DNA of 64,000 nt from contig NC_079487.1 of assembly GCF_020520425.1 (NCBI RefSeq), positions 56,024,719 through 56,088,718 on the forward strand, in the 5' to 3' direction. Shown here in pieces: positions 22,301-32,346 of this stretch. This DNA comes from Spinacia oleracea. Taxonomy: Eukaryota > Streptophyta > Magnoliopsida > Caryophyllales > Amaranthaceae. Position 1 is the first letter of the stretch. Each line of letters starts with the position of its first letter. Under the pieces are notes generated by a model. The model saw nothing but the letters and a program-made list of their open reading frames with translations. It was not told where the DNA came from and did no database searches. Made by a program: the position numbers and the translations under genes.

Positions 22301-24337
22301 ACTGAAGGGGTGATTTTGGGACATTTGATATCTGATAAGGGCATTCAGGTGGATCGAGCTAAGGTCCAAGTGATTGAACAATTACCCCCTCCAGCTAATG
22401 TGAAGGGTGTTAGAAGTTTTCTTGGTCATGCGGGGTTTTATCGCCGCTTTATCAAGGATTTTTCTAAAATTGTTAAACCACTTACCCAGCTCCTTATCAA
22501 GGATGCCCCGTTTGTGTTTACTGATGCTTGTCTTGAAGCCCTTGACAGGATTAAACAGGCACTGATTTCGGCTCCCATCATTCGTTCTCCCGGATGGGAT
22601 CTTCCGTTTGAGATAATGTATGATGCAAGTGATTATGCAGTTGGGGCAGTTCTGGGTCAGAGAAAGGAGAAGGTTTTACATGCCATCTATTATGCAAGTA
22701 AGACCTTAGATGAAGCTCAAGTTAATTATGCTACTACTGAGAAGGAGCTTCTAGCTATAGTCTATGCCTTGGATAAATTCCGCACCTATCTGATTGGATC
22801 CAAGGTGATAGTCTATACTGACCATGCGGCCCTTAAGTATCTGCTCTCTAAGAAGGAAGCCAAGCCTAGGCTTATTCGATGGATACTACTGCTACAGGAG
22901 TTCGATCTAGAGATCCGCGACAAGAAAGGGGCTGAGAATGTGGTTGCAGATCACTTGTCTAGATTGAGGTATGACGATGGTAAGGGATCTACCCCGATTG
23001 ATGATTCATTTCCGGATGATCATTTACTTGCACTTGCCAGTCAGTCACCATGGTTCGCAGATTTTGCTAACTACATTGTGGGGAGAATTCTTCCGGCCGA
23101 TCTTTCATATCAACAGAAGAAGAAATTCCTACATGATGTCCGGTTTTACTTTTGGGACGACCCTTATTTGTTTCGTGAGACTGCTGAAGGGTTGTACAAG
23201 CGTTGTATTCCAGAATGGGAAGTTCAAGGTGTTATCAGTAGGTGCCATTCTTCATCTTATGGTGGTCACCATGGACCGTCTAAAACAAACGCTAAGTTGT
23301 CACAATGTGGTTTTTACTGGCCTACTATGTTCAAGGATGCACAGGCTTTTATTATGGCTTGTGATGCGTGCCAGAGGGCCGGCACTATTTCGAGGAGGTA
23401 TGAGATGCCACAGAACGGGATCCTTGAGGTTGAGATTTTCGATGTGTGGGGAATTGATTATATGGGACCATTCCCATCGTCCAAGGGTAACTTGTATATC
23501 CTTGTTGCTGTAGATTATGTGTCAAAGTGGGTGGAAGCCGTTGCCTCACCTACTAACGATGCTAAGACAGTCATCTCCCTGTTCAAGAAGATCATTTTTC
23601 CTAGATTTGGGGTTCCGCGCGCTTTGATCAGTGATGGAGGGTCACACTTCCATGAGAGGCATCTGGATGAGCTCCTGCGCAAGTACGGGGTTTATCACCG
23701 CACTGGGCTAGCCTACCACCCTCAGACGAGTGGTCAAGTTGAGGTCTCCAACCGAGAGATCAAATCTATCCTTGAGAAAGTGGTGGCGAAGTCTAGGAAG
23801 GATTGGAGCGATAAGCTAGATGATACTCTATGGGCATACAGAACCGCCTTTAAGACACCTATTGGTACCTCCCCGTATCGGTTGGTGTATGGCAAGGCGT
23901 GTCACTTACCAGTAGAAATGGAGTACAAGGCTTATTGGGCAATCAAACAGCTCAACATGGATGCAAAGCTAGCCGGTGAGAAGCGGTTACTTCAATTGGG
24001 TGAGCTCGATGAATTCCGACTACAAGCCTATGATAGTGCCCAGATTTACAAGGAAAAGACCAAGAAGTGGCACGACAATCACATTTTGCATAGAGAGTTC
24101 GCGGTGGGCGACAAGGTTCTACCTTTTAACTCTAGGCTCAAGTTATTTCCTGGAAAACTTAAGTCTAGGTGGTCTGGGCCGTTCACCGTGACTATGGTAA
24201 GCAAGTTTGGGTCTGTTGAAGTAGAGAATGAGAATGGTGAACGATTCAAGGTCAACGGGAACCGTCTGAAGTTGTACCATGATGGGGCTACTGTAGGAGT
24301 GGTTGAGGTCCATCACCTCAATCCCTCCGCCTCATAG
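19304..24337 (+). CDS. Athila gag (C-terminal) and pol polyprotein
   Basis: An open frame of about 1675 codons downstream of the LINE. In order: the rest of the gag domain ([15 protein letters not shown], here [12 protein letters not shown]), a zinc knuckle [14 protein letters not shown] (~19838), a Pro/Gln/His-rich linker, a protease ([13 protein letters not shown], ~20847), a reverse transcriptase ([14 protein letters not shown], catalytic FMDDFSVYG at ~22175), RNase H ([20 protein letters not shown]), and an integrase with an HHCC zinc region (~23260-23370) and D,D,E core ([25 protein letters not shown]). FMDD in place of YMDD and the [11 protein letters not shown] block suit the Athila lineage. 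The gag start and pol are now separated by the LINE, so this copy cannot make its normal polyprotein. Confidence 0.93.
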   Translation, partial: WINGLNRAALKINNWESLALAFYVKYFPPEKTARLRGQILGISQQADESLFEVWERFKDLQRECPHHGLEDWFLIQQFYNGLGNESRCLLDSAASGRFMQLEVPRAMEVIEEIAIHNAQYGNPRGLSNRGGKHDLNSIEQLTAQLSALHYKFDNMQAANTQSAQPASVAAMSAQPATLCESCGMSGHYAPECRSSVEQCHAFQSFKQNNPFSNSYNEGYKNNPLLSYRSNNIQNPHQVQHPPQQPYQPYQPRNNYNQQSSGPPGFPRQHTSPPPPQNTQPDPMLVEMRNMMLQMQKSLSEKDAKIGALTAHNKIIDTQLAQMATTIAGRPPGQLPSQPENRETANAITLRSGRDYDGPSMPVEVDSGVSASDLVSEEIPKIAMGEKEAEKVVNENEATTAVKKGADIQVPPIALPFPNRQLKNKLDKQFGRFLEVVKNLQVTVPFTELILQVPAYAKFMKDILTRKRAFFEVETVAFTEECSAYLQNKSPPKLKDPGSFSIPCNIGTVFIDKALCDLGASVSVMPLSVCTKLNMGELKVTNITLQMADRSVKYPLGVLEDVPVRVGKFYIPVDFVVLDMQEDSQIPIILGRPFLHTAGAVIDVKSGKLTLSVGDDKVTFNLNSALKSPMLEGEQCYRIDVVDFITRDNVSQVFERDPSEAVLCCESSAGDSSSWSAELDALELALNGGESEPESTKLKRLVRPICSVKEVKKPELKPLPANLKYAFLDNEQLCPVIVSTALDADQLSQLLIVLKRHKKAIRYSIDDLKGISPNFCMHRIHLDENHKPCIQPQRRLNPVMQDVVKDEVMKLLDAGIVYAVSDSKWVSPVQVVPKKGGTTVVKNEKNELIPTRVVTGWRMCIDYRRLNVATKKDHFSLPFIDQMLERLACHKFFCYLDGYSGFFQIPIHPDDQEKTTFTCPYGTFAYRRMPFGLCNAPATFQRCMMSIFSDFIESIMEVFMDDFSVYGTSFDSCLLNLTKVLKRCEECNLVLNWEKCHFMVTEGVILGHLISDKGIQVDRAKVQVIEQLPPPANVKGVRSFLGHAGFYRRFIKDFSKIVKPLTQLLIKDAPFVFTDACLEALDRIKQALISAPIIRSPGWDLPFEIMYDASDYAVGAVLGQRKEKVLHAIYYASKTLDEAQVNYATTEKELLAIVYALDKFRTYLIGSKVIVYTDHAALKYLLSKKEAKPRLIRWILLLQEFDLEIRDKKGAENVVADHLSRLRYDDGKGSTPIDDSFPDDHLLALASQSPWFADFANYIVGRILPADLSYQQKKKFLHDVRFYFWDDPYLFRETAEGLYKRCIPEWEVQGVISRCHSSSYGGHHGPSKTNAKLSQCGFYWPTMFKDAQAFIMACDACQRAGTISRRYEMPQNGILEVEIFDVWGIDYMGPFPSSKGNLYILVAVDYVSKWVEAVASPTNDAKTVISLFKKIIFPRFGVPRALISDGGSHFHERHLDELLRKYGVYHRTGLAYHPQTSGQVEVSNREIKSILEKVVAKSRKDWSDKLDDTLWAYRTAFKTPIGTSPYRLVYGKACHLPVEMEYKAYWAIKQLNMDAKLAGEKRLLQLGELDEFRLQAYDSAQIYKEKTKKWHDNHILHREFAVGDKVLPFNSRLKLFPGKLKSRWSGPFTVTMVSKFGSVEVENENGERFKVNGNRLKLYHDGATVGVVEVHHLNPSAS

Positions 24338-24383
24338 ACTGCATATTCAAGGTAACAAGGTCGAGCGGGACCTAGAAATAAAC

Positions 24384-24408
24384 CAGCGCTTTGCGGGAGG
24401 CAACCCGT
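24384..24408 (+). other. Conserved GGGAGGCAACCC motif after Athila pol
   Basis: AGCGCTTTGCGGGAGGCAAC followed by CCGT, 47 bases after the pol stop. It matches 2316-2340 after the ORF of element 1. CGGG and CCCG flank AGGCAA and could pair. Confidence 0.6.
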
Positions 24409-24621
24409 ATTTTATCGCTTTAGTAGTATAAGTTTGATTTTTTTATTCTATTTTTGTGTGTTTAGTTAGTATTTCCCATACCTAAGTGTGTTTAAGTATT
24501 GTTTTTGGTGTTAGTGAGGCGAGAAGAGGGCATTACGCTGTTTGGGTGTTTAATAATGTGCAGGCCTAAAGCTCCAAGTTCGAGAAAGTGAAATTACGCA
24601 CAAGGCCAAGCACGCTGCAAA

Positions 24622-25058
24622 CCGCCCGATCCGAATCGGGCGAGGTGCGCCCGATCGGGCGCGCACGGATGAGTTTCATGCAGTTTATTTCTGCCCGATC
24701 GGGCGCAGCATGCCTGATCGGGCGGTCTGGCGAGTGGAATGCTCGATCGGGCGAAATTATTTTGCCCGATCGGGCGGTCTGGCGAGTGGAACGCCCGAGT
24801 CGGGCGATTGTTTGCCCGATCGAGCGCAGAAGGCGAGTGGAATGCCCGATCGGGCGAAATTATTTTTCCCGATCGGGCGGTTGATGAAAATTTCGAGGAA
24901 AAGTCAAGGAAGATTCTGGGCAGGAAAAAGTCAAGAAAATGAGCATTCGCAAATCGCCCGATCCGGATCGGGCGAGGTGCGCCCGATCGGGCGCGCACGC
25001 ATGAAAAGAAAAGGATCGCATCCCGCCCGATCGGGCGGAAAGTCGCCCGATCGGGCGA
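24622..25058 (+). repeat. Internal GCCCGATCGGGC palindrome array of the Athila element
   Basis: About 14 intact or slightly mutated copies of CGCCCGATCGGGCG-like palindromes in 440 bp. A block of ~50 bp is present twice (around 24615-24670 and 24948-25005) with a long form followed by GAGGTGCGCCCGATCGGGCG. The same long form occurs in the LTR array. It lies between pol and ORF3; no TATA box follows it closely. The open frames here are repeat by-products. Confidence 0.85.
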
Positions 25059-25346
25059 GACGCGATTTCAGCGATTAAACCACGGTTTCCCCTTTCTTTC
25101 TTCACTTCCTCTTCATCTTCAACCTAACTTTCTCTCACTTCCTCCATTAAACCCCAACTTCCAAAAACTTCCAACCACCATATCTCCCTCAAATCTCCAC
25201 CAAATTCAACAATTTTTTCATCAAAATCATCCTCTCATCATCCTCTACAACCTACACTTAACCGATTTGAGTTTTCTCTCATCCCCACAAAATCCCCAAA
25301 TTCACCCAAAAAGCTCAAAAACTCAAAAAAATCAGATTTTTCATCA

Positions 25347-26810
25347 ATGGCAAACCGACCACAAAGGAAATGCACAAGGGTACCAAGAAATCAACATGAA
25401 GCTTCCACGAGCCGAGCTCGGGAACCGACACCACCACCTCCGCCGCCGCAATTCGAGCTCGACACGGATTTTCCGGATGTCATCTTTATTACGGAGGAGC
25501 AACGAGCACGATTCATGCACCTCAAATTGAGGGAGGTAATCCCTACTCGCTTTATATGTCAAAAATCCTTGCATGAAATGGGAATTGAGCGTGATGTAAA
25601 ACGTGTTTTTGTTGGTGTTGGTATGAGTAACATTTATAGTATGCTCCGTCTCACATTTAGACGGTTGACTCTAGAATTTTTGAGTAGTTTTAATGTGCGT
25701 AGGGATGGTTATCGAACTGTGTCATCGGTTCAATTTCGTGTGATGAACCGAACCTACACCATGAGCTTATCTGATTTTGGTAGGATTTTTGGATTGTCTA
25801 CCACATATAGTAGGAAACCTAAGGAGACCCATAATAATTGCACCATGTGGGGAAAGCTTACGGGCAATGCTAATCCTGGGAGTATGCAACATTTGCATGC
25901 TTCCAAGATACAACACCCGGTACCCATTGTCTTTTACAGGTTCCTAGGATTTACAATCTTTGGTAGGGATGAGACCCAGAACATTAGGAGTACGGAGCTA
26001 GAGATCCTAGGTGGCTACGTTTCAGAAGGAGAGGAGAGCTACAAAATGAACCTTGCACATCACATGGCCTCTCAATTTTACTCCATAGCCACTTCCACAC
26101 ATACTACCAAAATTACCATTGGTGGGTTGATCACCCACATAGCCATGGCCACGGCCAACTTTACTGAGGCTAACCAGATTCCAGTTCTGGGTAGCAACTT
26201 GCTTGATTTGGCTTATTTTGCTGGAATCCGTAGGCTACAGGGGGAGCATGGGTTATTTAGGCCGGGAGCCATGTACTGGATGTTCGAGGGAAACAGGCTT
26301 TTCACCTTGCCTGACCCTCAGGGCCGCACTAGTTTCAGACCCGGTCAGGCTCATTATTTATTTGTTGGATTTGAGCAAGAGCCTCAGCCTGACCCCCAGC
26401 CTCAGCCTGACCCTCAGCCAGAGCCCCATCAGTACCAACCAGAGCCTCGCACCTACTTCAGGAGGGGGCTTCGAGACACGGGGAGGCCCCAGGGTGGCCC
26501 GGTAGTACATGAGGAGCAGGGGTCCATTGATGAGAGGTTGAGCAGACTTGAGCTCGGGTTCCGGGAGTTCGCAGCTGATCACCAGAGGACCATGTTCCCA
26601 TTTTATGATCAGTATGCCAGGCAGGGCTATATTTCCCCAGATTACGAGCACCCTACCTGGTATACCTATCCCGCGGAGGGATATGGAGCTCCGGGTTCTA
26701 TGGGCACCTTCACACCCACCCAGTACGGAGGGTGGGGAGCGGGTCCTAGTGGGCATGGTGGCCGAGATGATGGTGATGATGATGATGATGGCGGCAATGG
26801 CCGTCAATGA
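25347..26810 (+). CDS. Athila third ORF (ORF1-family / env-position protein), 487 aa
   Basis: An intact frame from ATG 25347. Residues ~30-200 resemble the plant ATHILA ORF-1 family: EEQRARFMHLKLREVIPTRF, a RLTLEFLSSF block and a QFRVMNRTYTMSLSDFGRIF block. After ~residue 340 it becomes Pro/Gln/Glu-rich (PQPDPQPEP repeats) and it ends with Gly- and Asp-rich sequence (DDDDDGG). It occupies the env-like position, but I see no signal peptide, fusion peptide or clear membrane segment, so an envelope role is not supported. Function is unknown; a nuclear or particle-associated role is guesswork. Confidence 0.8.
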   Translation: MANRPQRKCTRVPRNQHEASTSRAREPTPPPPPPQFELDTDFPDVIFITEEQRARFMHLKLREVIPTRFICQKSLHEMGIERDVKRVFVGVGMSNIYSMLRLTFRRLTLEFLSSFNVRRDGYRTVSSVQFRVMNRTYTMSLSDFGRIFGLSTTYSRKPKETHNNCTMWGKLTGNANPGSMQHLHASKIQHPVPIVFYRFLGFTIFGRDETQNIRSTELEILGGYVSEGEESYKMNLAHHMASQFYSIATSTHTTKITIGGLITHIAMATANFTEANQIPVLGSNLLDLAYFAGIRRLQGEHGLFRPGAMYWMFEGNRLFTLPDPQGRTSFRPGQAHYLFVGFEQEPQPDPQPQPDPQPEPHQYQPEPRTYFRRGLRDTGRPQGGPVVHEEQGSIDERLSRLELGFREFAADHQRTMFPFYDQYARQGYISPDYEHPTWYTYPAEGYGAPGSMGTFTPTQYGGWGAGPSGHGGRDDGDDDDDGGNGRQ

Positions 26811-26843
26811 TGGAGATGAGATCGAGTTGGTTCGATACCCTTG

Positions 26844-26881
26844 AGACAATGAGGACATTGTCTGATTTGGTTTGGGGAGGG
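26844..26881 (+). other. Stem-loop plus internal polypurine-like tract after ORF3
   Basis: A perfect eight-pair stem (AGACAATG 26844-26851 with CATTGTCT 26856-26863) around an AGGA loop, then GGTTTGGGGAGGG (26869-26881). The stem bases differ from those of the other modules while the loop and G-run are kept. Confidence 0.65.
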
Positions 26882-28336
26882 TTTCACATTACTTGTACAT
26901 TGTAGGTATGTTTTTCTTTTCTTTTCGCATTTCTTTATTTTGGTGTGTTTCTTTGGTGTGTTTAATGCTTTCTAGATTAGTTTATTGCTTTGAAAAGAAA
27001 AAAAAAATACAAAAATACGTTCCGATGAATGCAAAATCATGCTTCCCTGTGCCCCTTTGATTGAAAATTGTTTTGATTCTTGGTATTTGATGATGGGCAA
27101 TGTAGATGTGTTAGCCATGATTTGATGTTCGATTGCTTTGATGCCTAAACATGAGTCAACTCCGACTAACTACTTGTGGACTTGGTGCTTGACTAGTTGA
27201 CTTGGTTAGGATGTGTGATAGCTTCCTGGTGTGCCATTGATTTTGAGTATTGGTTTGCAACTATTAGTAATGTTTTATGACTCGTATACATGCACATTGT
27301 GGAGGACGAAGGCATTTTTTCTATTTAGGTAGCCTTCAGATGAAATTAGATACGTTTGTTCCCTCTTTTTCTACCCATGTTGTGCTTGTGCCATTTATTC
27401 GGTGACTAACCACATTACAAGCCCGTAAATTCCCCATTGGTTACTAGTCCCAAGCCTAGCTTGGGGGAGCTAATAGTAGTGAGGTGAGGGAGTTGTAGTG
27501 TGGTACATTTTGAGCATATTGAGTATTGAAAAGGGAAGTTCTTCTTATCATGATTGTTGTTGAAAAAATGAGATGAGGAGAATAAAAAAATTTGTGCGAA
27601 GGTTCCAAAAGAAAAAAAAAATGAGATTGAGCAAGAAAAAAAAAGAAGAAAAAAGTCGTTATTCTCAAGATAATTCAAGCTTTTGTCACTCCGGTATTAT
27701 AATTTCTTATCTTCATGAGTGATTGGTTATAATTGTGAAATCAAGGCAAGAAAGTATAGTGTGGTTGTTTGTTGTTTTTATTCATGTGTTGAGTGGGAGA
27801 TTGTGGTCATCATTTGTGGTTGATCATGGATTTGCTAGGATTTATGCTCCCCAAAGCCAAGGCTTTAAGCTCACATTTTACCCAAATTTACCGCACCCTT
27901 ACCTAAGCCTATCATTACAAGCTTGAAAGACCTTCCGACCTTTGTGCATAGAGTTGTATTAATGTGAAAGTAGTTGTTTATCAATGCAAGTTATGACATG
28001 ACACATTCCGAGTCGACTACTAGGTTGAGTGCATGTTTTTCTAGACACACGAGTGTTGTGAGTTTGGGAGGGCATTGTACACATATATGTTGGGAGGGGA
28101 GCGAACGGGTACAATTTTTATCCGCCACATAAATGAGTGACGAGTGTGTGAGAACTAGTCTTGAATTCCATTATACACTTGTGGTTCGCTTTGCGTGACG
28201 ATTGTTAAGGTGGATTGGCGATTGAATGAAATTGATTGGTTAGCATTGATGCATGCTTGTTGGATTTTGCCTCGAATTATGTTTTTCATTTTGAATTATG
28301 TCGGGGGTGAAGTTGGTTTTGTGTTCATCGATGATT
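26882..28336 (+). other. Athila 3' non-coding region
   Basis: No gene is visible in these ~1450 bases. An A/G-rich tract (27550-27660) follows a G-run AGCTTGGGGGAGCT (27459-27472). Short frames here have no recognisable domains. Confidence 0.55.
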
Positions 28337-28377
28337 TCCTTGCTTAGGGACAAGCAAGGATCTAGCTTGGGGAGGTT
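28337..28377 (+). other. Stem-loop and polypurine tract before the Athila 3' LTR
   Basis: A nine-pair stem (TCCTTGCTT 28337-28345 with AAGCAAGGA 28352-28360) holds the loop AGGGAC, a variant of the AGGA loop. AGCTTGGGGAGGT (28364-28376) follows and the LTR starts at 28378. Confidence 0.72.
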
Positions 28378-29783
28378 TGATATGCATGTTTTATATAGTA
28401 TTTTTACCCCCGTCCCTTAGTACTTTTATGTGTCAAACGTGCTCTTAGGAGCCGTTTCTAGTACTAATGTGTGTTATTGAGTGTGCCTTGAGTTTCAGGT
28501 TTGATTATGAGAAATTGGTCGTTTTAGACCCGTTTCATTGTTGATCTAGGCCACTATATGAGTCCGAGAAGTTCGGGACCTCCATCGTCGACTTTCGGGA
28601 GCCTTGGATGCTTATGGTTGAGCCCCTGGAGTTAGACTCAGTGATATGGGCGAGCTACACTGAAGATTGCAAATCGCCCTGGAAGCTGAGGGCGAAATGC
28701 AACCATCGGGCGGAATTATAAGCAATCTGGATTCATCAACGCGCGCCCGATCGGGCGCAGCTCGCCCGATCCGGATCGGGCGGTCAATCTGGAGGCTATA
28801 TGGAGAGTTCAAAATCCGCCCGATCGGGCGGATTTTGGCCCGATCGGGCCGACTATCGAGTGGATCGCCCGATCGGGCGAAGCGACGCCCGATCGGGCGA
28901 CGCCAACCCCCAGCACTTATGCGCGAGTTTTCTTTCCGTTTTTTAGACTTTATTTTGGGCAAACTATATAAGCAAGCCTTAATTGTTTTTAGAGAACACT
29001 TTATTTTCTAGTATTGAAGCTTAGTATTATTTCCCTTAGCCTAATTTTCTCTCTAGTTTATGCAAAAACACTTAGTTTAATTCTCAATAAAAATCCAAGC
29101 TTTCACTTTCCTTTGTTCTTCAAATAGGTATTAATTCTTATTTCAATTCATTGTCTTGCTTTAATAATGCTTTCAATTGTTATTATTGATTTGTTTATTG
29201 TCAACATGCTTGAGTAGTTTAATTTCTAGGGTTGGGGATCCATGAATAATATGAAGGGATGATTGAATGATTATGAATGTTGGCATTGTAATTGATTCCT
29301 ATTGATTGGTTTATTTCACTATACAATTAGATTTGCGCAGGTTTAGTTGTGGTAGTTATGCAATATCAAATTAAGATTCGAGAGATGCAATTCGATGTTT
29401 AGGCTTGTGTCAATAGGTAGAATTAGAGTTAATACGTAGCGAGAGCCCGTTAATTCTAAGTCTATGATTAGTATCGACTTGAGAAAGCATGCTAATCTAA
29501 TTAATTACTCTAATGATTATCGTGATTGTTCAATGTCTTGGATTATTATTTGTTGGCGAACCTATACCCTAGATTCCTTAATATATTGATTCATTCTTGT
29601 TTAATATTCGTTCGTAGTCTTAGCATACAAACCATCAACCAACTTTGTTCACAATAGTCTAGATTAATTAATTGATAGTAGAAAGAACGCCTGTTTCCCT
29701 GTGGATTCGATCCTGACTTCCCTTGCTACCTAGCTAGTGGACCTTAGGTTATTTTTGATTAGGTATACGACTTTAGCCTGTCA
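28378..29783 (+). repeat. 3' LTR of the Athila element
   Basis: TGATATGC at 28378 to CCTGTCA at 29783, then the duplication GCTAA. It is nearly identical to 12688-14094, including the six palindromes (28743-28900) and the TATA box (28964-28973). Confidence 0.93.
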
Positions 29784-30057
29784 GCTAAGGAAGTTCATAG
29801 GTGAACTTGGTGTAGTCCCCTCCATTAAAGGACCAATAACCCTGTATTGTGATAATAACGGAGCTATTGCACAGGCAAAGGAGCCTAGACACCACCAAAG
29901 AGTCAAGCATGTACTTCGTAGATTTCACCTTCTACGAGAGTTCGTTGAAAGAAAAGAAGTCGAGATAAGCAAGATTGGAACTGATGACAACATATCAGAT
30001 CCATTGACTAAACCTTTGCCGCAGACGAAGCACAACTCGCACACTGCAGCTATGTGA
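29784..30057 (+). pseudogene. Copia A RNase H, C-terminal part after the Athila insertion
   Basis: Continues the RNase H frame cut at 12687 (WL|RKFIGELG across the duplication). It carries the last catalytic Asp region YCDNNGAIAQAKEP (~29838) and the conserved tail KHVLRRFHLLREFVER and DPLTKPLP, ending at TGA 30055-30057. This is the end of the copia polyprotein. Confidence 0.88.
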
Positions 30058-30920
30058 ATCAAGCATATTGGAGAATGGCTTTGATGTCCTTATTTAATGT
30101 TTTAAAGTTTTAGAGTTTAATTCTTTGTAAAACATTATTGGTTAATCATTCATAATAAATGAATAGAATTCATTTTTCCATTTAATTTGTGGTTTATTAA
30201 ATGATGAGTCCCTTCAATTTGACGAAATATTCAAGATAGACTGTCAAGACTAGTCCTGTGACTAAGAAATGTCTATCAAGTGAACTTGAATGTCAAAAGT
30301 TGAAAATGGTGCCTAGTCGGAGTTTTCCATAAAATTGGACGCATAGAAAACGTTAGACGACTGGAATGCAAGATGACTAGTAGTTCTGTTTCTTGAACTA
30401 TGTGGACATGGCAATGTCATAATCATTTGCATAGATACTTACTTTGGGAAGACTAGTATCGGACAGACCTATGAAACTTTACTGTAAGAGATAAAAATCT
30501 GTCATAAGTAAATTTCATTAAAATTATTAGACACTAAATCCTTAATACCTGAGTGATTTGAGATTACTTATTTGAGAACTGGTTACTTTGACGTTGACCA
30601 ACCGTCGCACCGTAAAAGGAGGCTATAAAGGCAACGCTCAGGTAATCACCTATCAAACGAAGTCTAATCTCAAGATCGCAAGATAGGGATTGTCCTCCCA
30701 CAAATCGGGATGAGATGCTTAAAAGTTGTACAAGGCCACTCGGAGAGCTAGAAACTGTAAAATGCAAGGCCGTGCTCGGATGAATCATAGGCTATGATTA
30801 TCTGTTTATTTGATCAGTTGAACTCTGAAACCGAGAAACACCTCTGGACATAATAAGGATGACAACTCTTACCTTATGTTCAAGAGCAAGCATCGAGCGA
30901 CAAAGGAATTAGGAAATGCA
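30058..30920 (+). other. Copia A 3' untranslated region
   Basis: About 860 bases between the polyprotein stop and the polypurine tract, AT-rich, no gene seen. Confidence 0.6.
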
Positions 30921-30948
30921 CACTTGTCCCTAAGGACAAGTGGGAGAC
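30921..30948 (+). other. Stem-loop overlapping the copia A polypurine tract
   Basis: A perfect nine-pair stem (CACTTGTCC 30921-30929 with GGACAAGTG 30934-30942), loop CTAA. The right arm runs into the polypurine tract AAGTGGGAGAC (30938-30948), directly before the LTR. Element B has the same structure at 32980-33001. Confidence 0.7.
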
Positions 30949-32341
30949 TGAAGGAAATAATGCCCTTGGTCCAAGTATGCATATAATATTAAGTCTAATA
31001 AATGCGGTTCAGTATTAATTAACAAGTTAATAATTCAGTGAGATCAAGTGAGCTGAATGCCTAGCTAGAGGCCGCTTCAGTTCAAGTGGAATTAATTATA
31101 TTAATCCACAACTTACTCTTGACTGAACCCGTAGGGTCACACAAATAGTACGTAAACGGATCAAGTATTTAATGGAATTAAATACTCCATCTACGGATAT
31201 TCGGAATCTACGGATCTTGGTTTCAGTGGGAGCTGAGATCGTCACAAGCAAGAAAGGAATCCTCCGGAAACGATGATATTGCCGGAAACGGAAATATGGA
31301 TCGTATCGGAAATTTAAATATTATCTAAGTCGTAGATGTTGCCGGAAACGGAAACATGGTACGTATCGGAAAATATTATCGGAAATGGAAATAATACCGG
31401 AATCGGAAATATTGCCGGAAACGGAAATATTGTCAGAATCGGAAATATTATCGGAATCGGAAAATAATTCCGGAAACGGAAATATTAAATATTTGTTCGA
31501 AACGGAAATTAATTCCGGAATCGGAAATATTAAATATTGTTCGTATCGGAAATGAATTCCGGAACCGGGAATTTAATCGGAAGCGCATCGTACGAATTAG
31601 CATCGGACGAGGCTTGCTAGACAAAGGCCCAGCACGAAGCCAGGCCCGCGCCCAGCAAGCCGAGCGCCCAACACGAAGGCCACAAGCCTCGCCAGGCCCA
31701 GCGCAAGGCCAGGCCCAGCAAGGCTGTTGGCGCGCGCGCTGAGCGTGCTCGTGGGCTGCGAGGCTGCGCTCATGCGTGTGGGCCGCAAGGCCTGCGCGGT
31801 GCGTGCTTCCCTCGTGGTCGTGCGACGCTCGTGTTCGTAACGAATCCTAATCCTATCGGAATTCGTGCATTGATTAAATCCTAATCCTAAAAGATTAAAT
31901 TTATTATTTAGAGTTCTAATAGGATTCTAATTAATAAATCCATATCCTAGTAGGATTATAATTCCTTTCCATAAGCTCTATAAATAGGTGGCTAGGGTCA
32001 CATATTTACATCGAGATTTGAAGTATTCTAAAGGTAAGATTTTGAAGCAAAAATCAGCCAAACACTTGCAACCTATTAGCCGAAATTCCTAGTAACCTTA
32101 AGGGCGATTCTAGTTGGTCAAGCTTAAGGCGGATCCGGACGTGCTGTGGACTATCTACGGAGGGACGACACTTGGAGTCCTAAAGACTTGTTCTTGTTCG
32201 GTTCGGGCGTAGCTAGGGAGGGCACGCTACAAAGTGTATGCATCTGAATTATGCTAAATGATTATGTGTAAATAATATGTTTCCTGGCTTTATGGTTTTT
32301 TCGCATGATTTATATTTTGTCATATGTATCATAACCTAACA
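30949..32341 (+). repeat. 3' LTR of copia A
   Basis: TGAAGGAAATAATGCCC to CATAACCTAACA, 1393 bp. It contains the 18-bp-period GGAAATATT repeat (31264-31580), a GC-rich block (31600-31830) and a TATA box CTCTATAAATAG (31976-31987). Confidence 0.92.
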
Positions 32342-32346
32342 AGGAT

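Larger units (their letters stand above)
12688..29783 (+). mobile_element. Athila-type Ty3/gypsy retrotransposon carrying a LINE
   Basis: LTRs are 12688-14094 and 28378-29783, with the 5-bp duplication GCTAA at 12683-12687 and 29784-29788. The left LTR starts TAATATGC instead of TGATATGC, so its terminal G has mutated. By eye the LTRs differ at about 20 of 1406 positions (~1.4%), which makes this the youngest LTR element here. Primer site, gag-pol and a third ORF are in Athila order. Without the LINE the element is about 12.5 kb. Gag has a stop and the LINE; pol and ORF3 are open. Confidence 0.93.
7428..32341 (+). mobile_element. Copia element A, degenerate, host of the Athila insertion
   Basis: A Ty1/copia element, by the domain order gag, protease, integrase, reverse transcriptase, RNase H. 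The ends are TGAAGGAAATAATGC at 7428 and CCTAACA at 32341, with the 5-bp duplication AGGAT at 7423-7427 and 32342-32346. The 5' LTR is almost wholly deleted: only its first 15 bp are recognisable. The coding region has several in-frame stops and one probable deletion. Removing the Athila insertion leaves about 7.8 kb. Confidence 0.88.

Noticed and set aside
24622..25058. CRISPR-like appearance of repeated GATCGGGCG units
   Set aside because: Spacing is irregular, units are palindromes of variable length, no cas genes, and the context is a plant retrotransposon.
24588..25105. Several overlapping ORFs rich in Arg, Ser, Gly and Pro on both strands
   Set aside because: They arise from the GCCCGATCGGGC palindromes, which read open in many frames; the same happens at 12922-13321 and 28612-29011. 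No domain, no start context.
25347..26810. ORF3 as a true envelope glycoprotein
   Set aside because: No signal peptide, cleavage site or clear membrane anchor; it resembles the ATHILA ORF-1 family. Position alone is not enough.
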